Counted from the stretch's first letter, positions 29,831 to 42,957 are shown. The stretch: 64,000 bases of DNA from Arthrinium phaeospermum (GCA_006503535.1 QYRS01000009.1:682001-746000); one strand, 5' to 3'. The notes: a model not told the origin generated them from the letters alone. Numbers and translations are program-made.

Positions 29831-32800
29831 ATGCCGATAGAGGGTCGGGAAGAGCCCGTCAAACCCACCATTTCGGACGACCGGACCCGCGGCAGCCTGT
29901 TTGAGCAGAGGGGAGACAAGTGGGTTGCGCTGGGGCCGCAAGAAAGGCCAACTTTCACGGCGCCGGAACCGTCCCAGGATCTTGTGATATGCGAGTATCC
30001 GTGTCCGGTGGGAGTCAACGTGCTGCAAGACGTAAGTTGTGCCTACCCCAAAGGAACACTGTCTTGGAGAGCTGCTGACGGTTCCGGCGCTTCACGCGGG
30101 AACCCCGATCTATAGTTCGATTTTGATGCGTTCCTTCATGACAACGACGGCGACGGCGGGTTTCATTTTGATCCCTCGACTGTCCCCGAACGTGATAGTG
30201 ACGCCGCCAGGGGTCCCCGGGGAAAGTCTCGGACCCCGGCCCAGAAGACAGTAACATGGCAGCCAAACAGATGCAGCTTGCGCAGCTAGAGCAACAGAGG
30301 CTCCTGGAGCAGCATAGCGAGCGGCGTAAGATGATGGCGGCGCTCGAAAACAGCAAACCCGATAACACCAGCGCGGCCGACTCATCCAAACCCTGCCACG
30401 GCGCATCGAGAGCCAAAGCCCAGGACACGCCGCCAGAGCCCAGTCGCGGCCCCCCTGGTCTCGACATGCAATCGGTGGCCAATCGCCTGGGATCCCGGCC
30501 GGTGCCGCCTCGAGTCTGGAGGACATGCAGGCCTACATCTCGGACCTGCAGAGGCTCCGGTTGTCCATTTCCGGCCCTCAGAAGGTCCAGACCGCCCCTC
30601 CGCCCGTACCCCGGCGTCTGGACATCCATCGCGTCGTGAACGAGGACGGCGGCTCGCCCCGGCTCTACCTCGACCGACCCCACTGGAACGAAGGAGACGG
30701 CTGGGTCCTGATGGGGAACCTGCCGATCTCCAACGTCCATGCCTATCTCGCCAAGTATCCAGAGGTGTGCTTCATCCGCTGCCGCCACTACGTCAACTCC
30801 AAGGCCGTGGATACTATGGACCGAGACGCGACGGGTAATATTGTTGTCACCCACGAGTCGGAGTCTGTCATACCCGTCGAGCAGAGTCTAGCATCCGCCA
30901 TCTGGAAGTTCAACGCCTTCCTCGACCCTCATAACAAGGCGTACGAGTCGACGCTCCCTAAACTGCAAACAGTGCCCATCTTTTTAAACGACTGGCTTAA
31001 TCATGACCAGAATCCGTTCCTACTCTACTCTCCGTACCGGGCTTTTTACCACGTCATAGGCGAGTCCATGGACCGGTTCACGCGTAACCTGAACGGTCTG
31101 GAACGCGCCCTGTTCCGTCGGGCTTCCGACTACATCCTGGACGAATGCAAGGCCCAGTTCGCCGAGATTGACGCCTTGGTGTCCAAGGGCAAGATCACCA
31201 ACGCGTATCTGCCGTTCCTGTTCCAGCCGGGGATCTGCGTGGTGCAGGGGAAAGGACCGGAGGCAAGAGGCTATATGTGTTCCTCCTGGCTTTTCGAGAA
31301 CCCTTCGACACCAGAGCTGGCGTCCAAAGCAACCAAGGCATGGGGGATGGAATATGCGATTGCAGCATTGGACGAAGAGCCTCGGCCGAGGCAAGGTACT
31401 CTCAAAAACTACAAGTTCAGTGCGTGGTACTGGGAGCTTGATCCCACCTTCGTGAAGAAAGAAGTTGTGAGTGACTTTCGGTCTTTGTTTCTTCCAGGTC
31501 CTGTGTTTATCCCACATTATCATCCCAGTGTCTCACAAGGGATGGAGTAACCGTCTTTATTATTCCCTCTTGAGACATCCTGTTCACTCCACGAAGAGGT
31601 TTCACTAATGTTGAGGGTCGATAGATGCTTTACCTCGACGACATCGCCATTGATGACTGGTCCGAGAAAGCGATCAGCGACATGGACATTCGTCCACTGG
31701 GGCACGTGGATCGCGAAACGTCCCAAAGATTGAAGAATAGGGGGGAATGGTTCTGGAAGTGCCGCAAGCCACAGATGATCGCCTACCGCGAGGACACGGA
31801 CAAACCCATCGACCACATCGCCGCGCAGAGGTACATGATTGACGTGGCGGTATACCACGAGCTCCACCCAACGGCCGCTGTGCTCAGGCATGACAAGGTC
31901 GAAACTAAGAGCGACATCGGGACCGAGGCCATGGAGCACTCAGTTCCCCCGGACACCACGTTCGCCTACCTGGCCCCGCCGTCCCTGCGCGGCTTCAACT
32001 TGAAGACCAAGAAGTGGTGCGACCTCTCGCTCGACGGCTTCGCCGACGTCGCGTGGAACACGGACGCCTTCGCCAACCTCGTGCTCGACGTCAAGACCAA
32101 GCGCCTGATCCAAGCCCTGATCAGCAACCAGATCGAGGCCGAGCTGTCGACCGACATCATCAGCGGCAAGGGCAACGGCCTCATCATGCTCCTGCACGGG
32201 GGGCCCGGCACGGGCAAGACCCTCACCGCCGAGAGCGTGGCCGAGATCGCGCAGCGGCCCCTCTACCCGTGACCTGCGGCGACATCGGCACCGAGCCCGG
32301 CGCGGTCGAGAAGTACCTCGAGTCGGTGCTGTCGCTGGGCAAGGCGTGGGGGTGCGTGGTGCTGCTGGACGAGGCGGACGTGTTCCTCGAGCAGCGCAGC
32401 CTCGAGGACCTGCACCGCAACGCCCTCGTGAGCGTTTTTCTCAGGGTGCTCGAGTACTACGACGGCATCCTCGTGCTGACCAGCAACCGGGTGGGGACCT
32501 TCGACGAGGCCTTCAGGTCGCGCATCCAGCTCGCCGTCCACTACGCCAGCTTGACTGTCCACCAGCGCGTCGAGATCTGGGGCAATTTCCTGGCGCGGCT
32601 GAGGCGGCTCGACGGGGAGGGGATCGATTTCCCGGATCTGGAGCGGCATGTTGGCGATTTGGCGCGGCATCGGATGAATGGGCGGGAGATCCGGAACGTC
32701 ATTACGACGGCGCGGCAGTTTGCGCGCTGGGAGAGGAGGCAGGGGGGCGGGGCGGGGTATTTGCTCAACTACAAGGTCATGGAGGAGATCATCGAGACGT

Positions 32801-32892
32801 CGGGCAAGTTTGACAAGTATATTGAGGAGCTGAACGGGGGGGTGACCAATGACGAGTTGGCCGAGGATGAAGGGTTGAGGTTGGCAAAGTAA
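29831..32892 (+). pseudogene. AAA+ ATPase (DUF7025-type) with three frame breaks
   Basis: Exon 29831-30031, intron 30032-30115 (GTAAGT...TATAG), then 30116-31466, intron 31467-31624 and 31625-32892. An N-terminal region with a coiled segment (M-Q-L-A-Q-L-E-Q-Q-R) leads into the substrate-like domain of fungal AAA proteins (G-D-G-W-V-L-M-G-N-L) and then the ATPase core: Walker A G-G-P-G-T-G-K-T, Walker B V-V-L-L-D-E-A-D-V-F-L, sensor L-V-L-T-S-N-R, arginine region F-R-S-R-I-Q. The reading frame must drop by one base three times: at about 30200-30260, about 30475-30500 and at about 32268 (P-L-Y-P / V-T-C-G-D). The last lies between Walker A and Walker B. All three are in G/C-rich runs. It is either a recent pseudogene or an intact gene with sequence errors. 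If intact it would be a roughly 900-residue hexameric-type ATPase. Confidence 0.75.
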
Positions 32893-33208
32893 TGCATGGT
32901 AAGGGGCGTAATTGGGCTTTCTTTAGTCGGGTAGCTTCTTCTCTCGATTCATACCAAGGCTCCCCGGCAGAACTTTGGCTGGATAACGACTCCTTGAGAC
33001 TTTTCTAAGGCAAATACTTTGGAAATGAGCAAATTTACCCACTTATATGAAAGTTCAAGCTCATATTTGACTCTTCGATGTGGAGAGGTTGAAAAGGGGG
33101 GAAGAGGTAGAGTTTATCTGCACAACGTTGCATTTTCCTACGTCGTCAAACTGCTTTTGAATTCGATCATCAGAGTACTTTGACCAACGAAGGCTGGAGC
33201 AGACCATC

Positions 33209-35711
33209 ATGGCACTAGATGAGGCCTGCCCCGAACCCCTGAGTAATCTCTGCTCAGAGGACCAGCTGAAGCTGATAGATGTCATCAACCGTCTTCGCCC
33301 TCAGGGCATCGAACATGACGTCTCCCCTCCGCAGATAATTGTCTGCGGCGATCGATCTTCTGGCAAGAGCTCGGTTCTCCAGGCCATCACTGGCCTTTCG
33401 TTCCCGGTCGGAAGCGACGTTTGCACGCGATTCCCCATCAAACACTCATGGCGCAGGGATCGACGATTCAACGTGAGCGCTTCCGTGGCTCCGCTCCATC
33501 CCCGGGACGACTCAGACAGACAGGTCCTTCCAAGCCAGGATGCGAAGTTCGAGACCTTGGATAACCTGGACTCTTCGATCAAGGCGGCCGAAGGTATCAT
33601 GGACATCTCGGCAACCGGCACTTCGTTTTCGACGTCTACCTTTCAAAGAGAGATCTCTGGGCCACGCCAACCTCACTTCACCGTCGTCGACCTCCCCGGT
33701 CTCGTGCCTACCCAGACCAAGCATCTGGAAGATCAAGACGCAAAGCGCATCCAGGATGTCGTCACATCGTATATGAAAAACCCTCAGAGCATCATTATCG
33801 CCGTAGCGTCGGCCAAGGACGAGTCCGTGAATCAAGACGTCCTGTACCTGGCCCACTCGGTCGACCCCAGTGGCAGTCGAACCATGGGGGTCATCACCAA
33901 GCCCGATACCCTGGACCCCGGATCCAAAAGAGAGGCCCGGTACGCATCCCTCGCTCGGAACGAAGAGATTGAGTTCGACCTGGGATGGCAGATCATGATG
34001 AACAGCGACTCGGAAGCCGGCGAGGCCAGCAATCCTGCGTCGAGGGACGAACAAGAGGCTGCGTATCTGGGCCAGGGTGTTTGGGGGCAGCTTCCTCGGT
34101 CGATGCTTGGCGCGGAACAGCTGCGCACTCGTCTCCGGAAGATCTTGTCAGACCGCACTACACTGGACCTGCCAAAGTTGATGTCCGATATCGAGCGGAA
34201 GACGGGCGAATGCAAACAGAAACTCGCCAAGTTGGGACTCCCCCGAAATACCGACCATGAACAGCAATTCCATCTCTTGCAGATCAGTCAATCTTTCCAA
34301 CGAATCGCCAAGAGTGCGATTGACGGCAATTGGAACCATCCCTTCTTTGAAGTCAGCGACAATGCAGCAGATACCGATTCTTGTCGGATCCGAGCGCGCG
34401 TGCAAAGGATGAGCATATCATATGCTAATTATCTCCGGAAATACGGTCATCGCCGCCAGATTACCAGGAGAGAAGAAGACAGTGAGAGCGAGGCAGACGA
34501 GGGAGAGGAGAACGAGGAGGAGGGCGAAGAAAAGAAAAAGGAGTGTGAAGAAAAGGGGTCGGACGTAAATGAGGGCGAAGAAGAAGAAGAATGTCTCCTG
34601 CGTGAGTGGACCCTCTTGACCAGAAGTGAGTACGTCGAGCAAGTCAAGGAAAAGATGGAGAAGCTCAGAGGGTGTGAGCTCCCGGGCATACTTAACCCCC
34701 TTGTTGTGGCAGACCTCTTCCGCGAACAGTCTGCCCCATGGGAGCCGCTGGCGCGCAGGTATATCAGAAGTGCCTGGACGATGTGCAACGAGTTTCTTGA
34801 ATCGGCCATTACCTACGTCGCCGACGACGCCGAGACCGCGGCGGCCATTCTCCGGGAGATTGTCAAGCCCGCGATGGATCGAATACAGAGCGACATCCGA
34901 CAGAAGACAGAGCATATTCTGCAGTTTCATCGTCGCATACATCCCATCACGTACAGCGACGAACTTTTGAAGAAAGTGGGTGAGCTCCGGGCTACGAGAC
35001 GCAGAGCTGCGCTCAGCCGTACCCTCAAGAGCTTTTTCAACATGCAGTCATCCAGGAGGGTCGAGCATGGCACGTTTAAACTAGAGGATCTCGTTGATGC
35101 TATGGAGGAAGAATATACGGAACCCGATATAAAGACATCAATTGCATCCGACGCACTGGACATAATGGAAGCGTACTACAAGGTATGTCAGCTTGGTGTC
35201 GGGAAGAAAGAGGCGTGCTCTGCGAACACTAACTGACTTACAAAAGATCGCGCTTGGTCGCTTCATCGACAACATGGCCATCGAGGTAGTTGAGGTCTGC
35301 CTCATGTCTACCCTGCCGGACATCTTATCGCCAGTTGGGGTCTACAAGATGGATCCCGTACTTATACGCAGCGTGGCAGGCGAGTCGGAGGGGCGGCGGG
35401 CGTCGAGAGCGCAACTCACGGAACAGCTTGAAGTACTTACGGAAGCCGCCCGAGCTTGCGAAAACTTCGAGACTGCCGCACGCAATCGTGAGTACACCAA
35501 GCACCCGAGCACGAAGAAACCCCTCTTCGGTCAATATCCGTGGGCGAGGCGTCTAACATACGAAGCCTTGGCAGGAGAATCACCAAAGTCAGACAAGACA
35601 GATGCCCCTTCTAGCGACGGCGTGCATACACCAAGCAATAGATCCGAGCCTCCTGCTCCGGATTACTATGTCTGGGAGAGGGGAATGGGTGAGGAGAAGT
35701 CGGAGATATGA
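33209..35711 (+). CDS. dynamin-like GTPase (Mx/Vps1-related)
   Basis: Exons 33209-35182 and 35247-35711, intron GTATGT...AAAAG, 812 residues. G1 is G-D-R-S-S-G-K-S (47-54), G3 D-L-P-G-L (161-165), G4 T-K-P-D (230-233). The middle/stalk region follows (about 290-410). An acidic, Lys-interspersed insert of about 40 residues (about 419-461) sits where family members often have an unstructured loop. The GTPase effector part spans the intron (Y-Y-K / I-A-L-G-R-F-I-D-N-M-A-I-E). There is no PH domain or Pro-rich tail, as in Mx-like and fungal dynamin-like proteins. Expected to assemble on membranes and use GTP for remodelling; the target is unknown. It follows the AAA+ gene by 316 bases on the same strand. 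Confidence 0.9.
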
Positions 35712-38700
35712 ATAGCTACGGGCGAAGCGCATGATGAACTGCACCTTTTGGCTAGCATCGTTCGTCGATGACGAGGACAGGCGAGCGACACCCACGGAAA
35801 TTATTGCGATTGAACCCATTTCCGTACAATGGTGTCAGACTACTCGATCGTAGCTTGCGATCTAGAGGAGGATCCAGAGAAGCCGTACGCTACTCCCGCT
35901 CTCGCGATTTGATGTGGGTGTAGTAAGCAAGGCGAAGGTCTCCGCTTTGTTGTGGATGCCGAGCGATATCCCGTATTTGAAACCTTCATCTCCGATCAGC
36001 CGTCAATGTGAAATTTTGAGATAGAAAGCAGCCGCGAAATCAAATCAACTTCAACCGTCATGCTGTCGTCTAGTCGTATATCTGCTGCAGAAAGTCATGG
36101 AATATCAAGAGTCGTTGTCGTCGGTGCTTTCGCGGTGGCTTTATCTTATCAAGAGGGGGTCCCATAATATGCCTGTGGTGGCAAATTTCACCCCCAAAAT
36201 TATGGGCTTGGCCCCCTAGCGTTTGCGGAGAGAGCTCTGTCGCAGCACGTGGAGGGCGCACATCACACCACTACGACCCCCAAAAATCCAAGATGCCCAG
36301 CGAGATCCAGCGGCGTTCTTCAGTGGACTTCAGTGGTTCTCGCGGAGAAAATGGAGTTTGCTGAGTGAACGCCCTGCCCGTTCTTTTTGACGACAATGCT
36401 TCAAATTCACCACAGCAGGCCAACACGGTTCAATTGATTTTGGATGACAGTCTCAATTGACCACATTATGATGATAATTACGCGTAATGGCCATCAAGAC
36501 GAGATTGCGCATCATTCCCGACTAGGTAATCCGAAGCACTTTTGGGCAAATGGACCAAATGGACCCCTACGTTCTAAAATGCTAGTCACATGAAAAGGAC
36601 GCGCACCAATGAGACGGGGATCGTGACCGCCAATCCCCCAAAAATTGTTTCTGGGGCCAAGACCCAAATGTCCGGCTCGTGTAAACAGCCAACCAACCTT
36701 TGCAGGTAAGGATGCATCTGAAGCAAACTGGCAAACCTCACCGAGGCCACGGCGAGCACGGCTTCTGAACGCGGCAGGATCGGCACGGAACTGGGATTTC
36801 TGATAAGAAGCCAACGTTCCAACTTAGTAGTACTCTCCGACTCTCGCTCTGGCCACTGATAGCGCGCAACGGGCGCTGCTGCGGAGTATTCTCCAGTATA
36901 TTCTCCATCTATGTGACTGGAGCTCGCAGGATCTTGGCTTTAGGTTGCATCTTACCAAGGAAGTCTGTATCGCGAATGGAGATCTGCGCAGCGCTAATAC
37001 TGACTTGCGGTCGACACGGAGAAGTCCTTTTGCTCAGTTGGGAGCGCGCGGGTTACTAAACAAGGACATCTGACCATTCTTACCCTACACATAATCAAAA
37101 TCACACACGCCAGCTGCCAGCCTGCCAGGGGCCTTGCGTCGTGAGTGGGCGGGCGGTATTGGAATGGGCTGATATACAGGGTGTGCGTGTTCGCTTAGGT
37201 GGTGAGGCTCAAAAGAGGCCAAAATAAGAGTGCGGGAATGACGACGAGTTGCCGACCGAATGCAGGCCCTCCCTCGTCCTCGCCCTGGCCCTGGCCTGTC
37301 TGGCTCGCCTGGGCAAAGAAAGGCGTAGGGCAGGAGGCGTCGGGCGAGCGGGTGGAGCCGCCGCCTCGCCCTTCCTTCTAGCCGCGATTGATTACTTACT
37401 TACTGTACTGTTCGGTCGCCAGCCGAGGAAGAAGGCGTCTCTTCCTTGTCGTGGCCAATTCATGTACACGCATCGTCTTTTCTTTTCGCCCCTTCAAGTT
37501 TGCATTTCAAATCGTTTTGCGACGAACTCCAGTTCGCCAGATAGGAAGTATTCTGCCCAAGACACCGCTTTCCCCCGACAGCGGTCTTTTTGCACTCTAG
37601 AGGAAAACGAGCAAAGATCGCCGTATTTGTCCCAGTTTACTTAATCATGCCCGACTCTGCAAACGTCTCCAGTTTCTCAGCATTTAGCATTCGCCCAACT
37701 TGCCAAGGTCCGTTCTTTTCCGTACGAGAGGGACGGAATGGACGGTTTTGTTTGGATGATGGTTCTTCCCCAGCCAAGAGCGAAAAAGTCAGACCGAGGC
37801 AGTTCCGAGATGTAACCCACTGCAGACCTGGGGACCCCAGCACTAATCCCAGCACCAACCCCAGCATCCAACTTGGACACTTGGCTTGGACTCGAATCTC
37901 CCCCGCGAAATTGGCTGGATGTCCACCCAAGAAGGACCCAAGAGATCCCTTTACCGCTGATCCTCCACGAACCCACTCTCGCGACCTGTATTACGGTTCA
38001 CATTGCCCAAACCGTTCATTACTACAGTTTTACCCCTGTAAGTTTGTTAATTCACGGGCATCGTTTCGGGTTCAGATGAAGTATCGACAGGCCATATTTA
38101 GGTAGGGGGTACATCCGAGGCTATTTCGAAACATAAAAATAAAGGAATAACACGATTTTTTACGATATTTTACGACGAAGTAATCGTATACGTTTCAGCA
38201 TATCGAAGTATTCCGGACGCATGAAATACTCGCACCAGGGCTCTCAAACGTATCCATCGAATAACAATCTTTCAAGGGGGAGACTGTATGGGCTTGCTGA
38301 TGGGTCTGTCCCGGCGCGGCGAACGCTGACAAGCATCGGCCGGCGTGTCTTGGGACGCCTTGGCAGTTCTTGCTTTTCGCGCACAGTCAATCTGTCCCGT
38401 GCCGTTTACTTTTTCAACCGATATTTCTGTTTCAAGACTCAATCAACCCGGAGCTCAACGAGCCTGTCAGCCCTCGTCCAAACCACATTGCCAGGACCCC
38501 TGGAACGACTAGGTAGGTGCGTAGTCACAATAAATATGACCTCATCGCGCTCCACGACTCTGCAGCACTAGTTACGTTTTCCGCTCACGGCGCAGAGTTG
38601 TGCGGCATAGGTGCTGACCTATCGGGCGGCCATTCGCGGTAATAGATCGACATGTGACCCACTCGTTTCTTGGATACCTCCTTCGGCTATCTCCTTTCGC

Positions 38701-39143
38701 AGGCCCTGGCTGCCATTGACTCGTACCGAAGTGTGCTGAGGGTGCCTGTCGACGAGCATTTCCATTACCAGAAAACAACTGGATCTCGAGTGCAACCTAG
38801 GAATGCAGTAACGATGGAGGGTACAAGGTTAATCTCTGTCATCCGAGGGGGAGAGCCTGCCTGTCAACTGTATGGACGGGACATAAGTAGGACAGACCCC
38901 GCGCTGCATTGATGTGCGCGAGTTCCCTTTAGAGTTCCCTCACCCTCGGCCATTGCACTATCCTTGCCTGGAGCAGCCTCTTTACCAATTGGTTTTACTT
39001 GGTTTCCGAGCTGTCGTCGTTCTTCTAGTTTGTTTGGACATAGATACCCATCCTCCCTTCGAAGTCTCGACTCTTGCTGGCGAGTTGCAATAACCCTCTT
39101 AATGGTTCACATTTCCCCAACTATCCTCTGATCGACCACAATC
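35712..39143. other. long gene-poor region
   Basis: About 3.4 kb without a supported gene. Frames on both strands are short and lack motifs; 37590-38105 (+, 171 codons) and 36814-36512 (-, 100 codons) are the longest and look non-coding. An A+T-rich patch lies at about 38110-38215. The last 200 bases are CT-rich with a CCAATTGG box near 38984, a plausible promoter for the sugar transporter. Confidence 0.5.
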
Positions 39144-41060
39144 ATGGGTTCCCCGCGCTTCATGGGCCTTACCGGCCGCCCGCTGTCGCTGATGGTGTCT
39201 ACCATCGCGACGTGCGGCTTCCTGCTCTTTGGCTATGACCAGGGTGTCATGTCGGGTATCATCAGTGCGCCTGCTTTCAACAACATGTTCGAGGCGACGC
39301 GACACAATGCTACAATGCAAGGTTTCGTCACAGCCATCTACGGTGAGATTGAGTTTCCCTCTTGGAGATGCTAGGCCGCGGGAGCTAATGCGATTCTAGA
39401 AATTGGATGCCTGGGTGGTGCCATGTTCATGCTTGCGTTTGGTGACCTTTTGGGACGAAGAAAAGGTAAGATGAACCTTGATCGGCGGCGCTGGCCCCTT
39501 TTGCTAACGTATCCAAAGGTATCATCCTGGGTGGTATTGTCATGATTATCGGTGTCATTATTCAGGTTACTGCCGTCCAGGGAGCAACCCCCCTTGCCCA
39601 GTTCATCGTAGGCCGTGTTGTCACTGGTGTCGGTAATGGATTGAACACCGCGACCATTCCGACCTACCAAGGTTCGTTGAAACTCTCCTCGCACCAACAC
39701 CAGATTGATCTAACAGTTAAACAGCCGAATGCAGCAAGACTACCAACCGTGGTCTGCTGATCTGCATTGAAGGTGGTATCATTGCCTTCGGTACCCTGAT
39801 TGCCTACTGGGTCGACTACGGCAGCACTTTCGCCACCAACCAGGACTTCATCTGGCGCTTCCCCATCGCCTTCCAGATCGTCTTTGGACTCGTCCTGTCT
39901 GGCGCGATGTGGTTCCTGCCCGAGTCTCCGCGTTGGCTGCTCACGCACGAGCGCTACGAGGAGGCCGAGACCGTCATTTCTGCCCTCCGTGGATACGAGC
40001 TTGACAGTGAGGAGACCAGAATGGAACGCGACGTCATTCTCGACTCTATCCGTGCCTCCGGTTTCTCTGGCCAGAAGTCCACCCCCATCAAGGCGCTCTT
40101 CACCAACGGAAAGACTCAGCACTTCCGCCGTATGCTGCTCGGCGCTTCTTCCCAGCTCATGCAGCAGGTTGGTGGATGCAATGCCGTCATCTACTACTTC
40201 CCCATTCTGTTCGAGACCTCCATTACTCCCGGCGATCACAACATGGCCTTGTTGATGGGTGGTGTCAACATGATCATCTACTCCATCTTCGCAACCGTAT
40301 CGTGGTTCATCATCGAGCGAGTCGGACGCCGCAAGCTGTTCCTTTGGGGAACCGTTGGCCAATGCTTATCCATGGTCATCACCTTCTCCTGTCTGATCAA
40401 CGGTGATCCCATGTCTGCCCGTGGTGCCGCTGTCGGTCTCTTCACCTACATTGCGTCCTTCGGTGCCACCTGGCTGCCTCTGCCTTGGCTGTACCCGGCC
40501 GAGATCAACCCCATCAAGACCCGAGCCAAGGCCAACGCCGTGTCCACCTGCACCAACTGGTATGGAAATATCCTTTCACAGTCCTCTATAACCCTGTTAA
40601 CTGACCACCGAATAGGCTCTTCAACTTCTTGATCGTCATGGTGACCCCCATCATGGTTGCCAACATCGGCTGGGGCACCTACCTCTTCTTCGCCGCCATT
40701 AACGCCACCTTCCTGCCCATCATATACTTCTTCTACCCTGAGACGGCCAACCGGTCCTTGGAGGAAATCGACATCATCTTCGCCAAGGGCAACGTCGAGG
40801 GCAAGTCGTACGTCGCAGCGGCCAAGGAACTTCCGTTCCTGACGGATGCCGAAGTCGAGCAGGAGGCGATCAAGTACGGTCTGATCACGGCCGACGGCCA
40901 GAACAACGCCTTCTCTCGCGCGGCGCACGCGCACGACGTGGAGAAGAACGGCGTCGACGACGGCAACGACAGCAGCAAGGAGAATGTGGTCCAGGAGAGC
41001 GATATCGAGGGCGGCGCCAACAACGGCTTGGGATCCAGCGGACAGGCTGGTCAGCATTAG
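39144..41060 (+). CDS. MFS sugar transporter (hexose type)
   Basis: Five exons: 39144-39342, 39400-39465, 39519-39671, 39725-40559 and 40616-41060, in phase, 565 residues. Motifs of the sugar-porter family: F-L-L-F-G-Y-D-Q-G-V-M-S-G in helix 1, G-D-L-L-G-R-R-K-G, V-G-R-V-V-T-G-V-G-N-G, P-E-S-P-R-W-L-L, Q-Q-V-G-G-C-N-A-V-I-Y-Y, E-R-V-G-R-R-K-L-F, W-L-Y-P-A-E-I and P-E-T-A-N-R-S-L-E-E-I-D. Twelve spans are expected in the plasma membrane. The C-terminal tail of about 90 residues is charged and Asn/Gly/Asp-rich, longer than in simple hexose carriers and possibly regulatory. A TCTTC-rich leader precedes the ATG. Confidence 0.92.
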
Positions 41061-41521
41061 AATGGCATCTTGAGAGCAGAGAAGTCATTTTGCCTGCGCT
41101 CGATTTTGATGACGCCGACCCGACCTTCTGGGTAGCGGCGTCTCGGGCTCAAAGGCACGCACAGTTTTTGGATATACAGATTCTTTAGAAAGGTCGCAGC
41201 TGTATACAGTGGCCTAGATACCCCTTTTTCAATCAGATAATTAAACACAAGTTCGCTTCAAATCGCATCATCTTCACTGTGATCATCACGCTGTCTGTCC
41301 ATCATGGACGTGTGGGTGCATACGGCGTAATTGTTTCGGAAGACCCACCGCGGCGAATGCCGTACGAGTGGACGAATGAGGGGCGGGGTATCTGACTAAT
41401 AGGGGTTGTATTACAAATCACAAAGTTTACGAAACGCAAAGAAGGACTCTTCGTATTGATTACCTTACGAGCTCGTCACTGACAGGTTTGATTTCCTATA
41501 AATGGCCGTCTGGAGACCACC

Positions 41522-42957
41522 ATGATCAGGTGTGCGCAAGAGGGTAGCTGGATACTGACCACTAACAACAACAACCTGCCTACTCCTACAACCCAGCTTT
41601 CCCTTATTAGCCAGCAGACAGGAGATCCTAGAAAGGAACACTCCGCACCCTTTTCCCCCTCATTTTCATTCACTGCCTTTAAATCCGGCTGCGGTTCCAA
41701 ACGCAACCATGACCACCCCCGCACCCACCTCGCCGTCGCCTTCGCCGCCGCGCGCCAGCCCCTGCAGGCCGTCCGGGTCCCCACGGCGTCCCCGCAGGGC
41801 GACGAGATCCTGATCCGGTCCCGGTTCACGGCCTCGACGCCGCTCGACCTCCACCGCGCCGACGGCGGGCTCCTGCAGAAGCCGGGCGACATTTTCGGGT
41901 CGACCACGGCCGGCGTCGTCGAGGAGGTCGGGCCGGGCGCCAGCGGGAGGTTGCGGGTCGGGGATCGCGTGTTTGGGTGGGCTTTTCAGGAGCCGCGGTA
42001 CCGGGCGCATCAGGAGTTTGTTACGGCGCCGGAGTGGATGTTTGGGAAGGTGAGTCCTCCTTTTCTTTTCTTTCTTTTTCTCTTGTGTCCTTCGGCCGAA
42101 CGAATGGGATCGAGACGAAGTAAGCTTCTTTCTGACAGCATGGCCAGATCCCCGACAACATCTCGTCGGAAGAGGCCGCCACGGTCCCCGAGAACCTCAT
42201 CACCATCTTCAACACCATGGCCATCGACCTGGGCCTGCCCACCCCCTGGCCCAAGCCCGAGGACTACGTCCCGGCCCGCGCCGACGCCCCGGTTCTGGTC
42301 TGGGGCGCCGCCTCCTCGGTCGGGCAGTCGGCCTTGCAGCTCCTGCGCTGGTACGGTTACCGCCACGTCCTGGCCACGGCGTCCCCATCGCACCATGAGT
42401 ACCTGCGGGGTCTCGGCGCGTCCGCCTGCTTCGACTACCGGGACCCCGACGTGGCGGCGAAGCTGCTCGCGGCTGCGTCGGAGACGCATGGCAAAGGTGA
42501 AAAGGGTGACGCCAGGGAAACGATACCCTACATCATCGACTGCATCGGCTCCCGCGACGGCAGCCTGCGGCCCATCCTCGAGGGCAAGATCGCGCAGCCG
42601 GGCTCCATCGTGGCCGTGATGCTGCCCGTGATCCTGACGCACGCGAGTCCCGACCAGACGCCCGAGTACTCCATGGACGCCGGCGAGGTGGCGCGCGGGC
42701 TCGGGATAACCGAAGACTCGGGGGTCGCGGTCAAGGGGGTTCGGACGTTCTTCGTGTACGAGAAGAGCGCCTTCTTCCGGGAGAAGCTGGCGTCGGAGAT
42801 GGTGCCGGCGCTGCTGGCGCGGGGGGTGGTGAGGCCGCAGCGGTACCGGCTGGTGGAGGGGGAGAGCATTTTGGAGAGGGAGGAGGGGGCGTTGCGGGTT
42901 ATGCGGGAGGGGGGCGTGAGTGGGGTGAAGTTGGTTTGGCGGACTTCGGAGGAGTGA
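41522..42957 (+). CDS. zinc-independent alcohol dehydrogenase-like / enoyl-reductase-like protein (MDR family)
   Basis: Exons 41522-42049 and 42139-42957 (intron GTGAGT...GACAG), 448 residues from the first in-frame ATG. The MDR fold is clear: G-D-E-I-L-I-R, D-L-H-R-A-D-G-G-L-L, G-S-T-T-A-G-V-V-E-E-V-G, G-D-R-V-F-G-W, the NAD(P)-binding G-A-A-S-S-V-G-Q-S-A-L-Q-L-L and Y-I-I-D-C-I-G. No structural-zinc Cys cluster, so it belongs with ToxD/quinone-reductase-like enzymes. The first 60 residues from 41522 do not look like the family. The natural start would be the ATG at 41709 (AACCATGACC), but it is one base out of frame; a missing C in the CCCCC run just after it would restore the usual N-terminus. 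Catalytic core secure, start not. Confidence 0.8.

Noticed and set aside
36512..38105. Frames of 100-171 codons in the gene-poor region
   Set aside because: Both strands are open by chance; there are no splice-consistent extensions or motifs.
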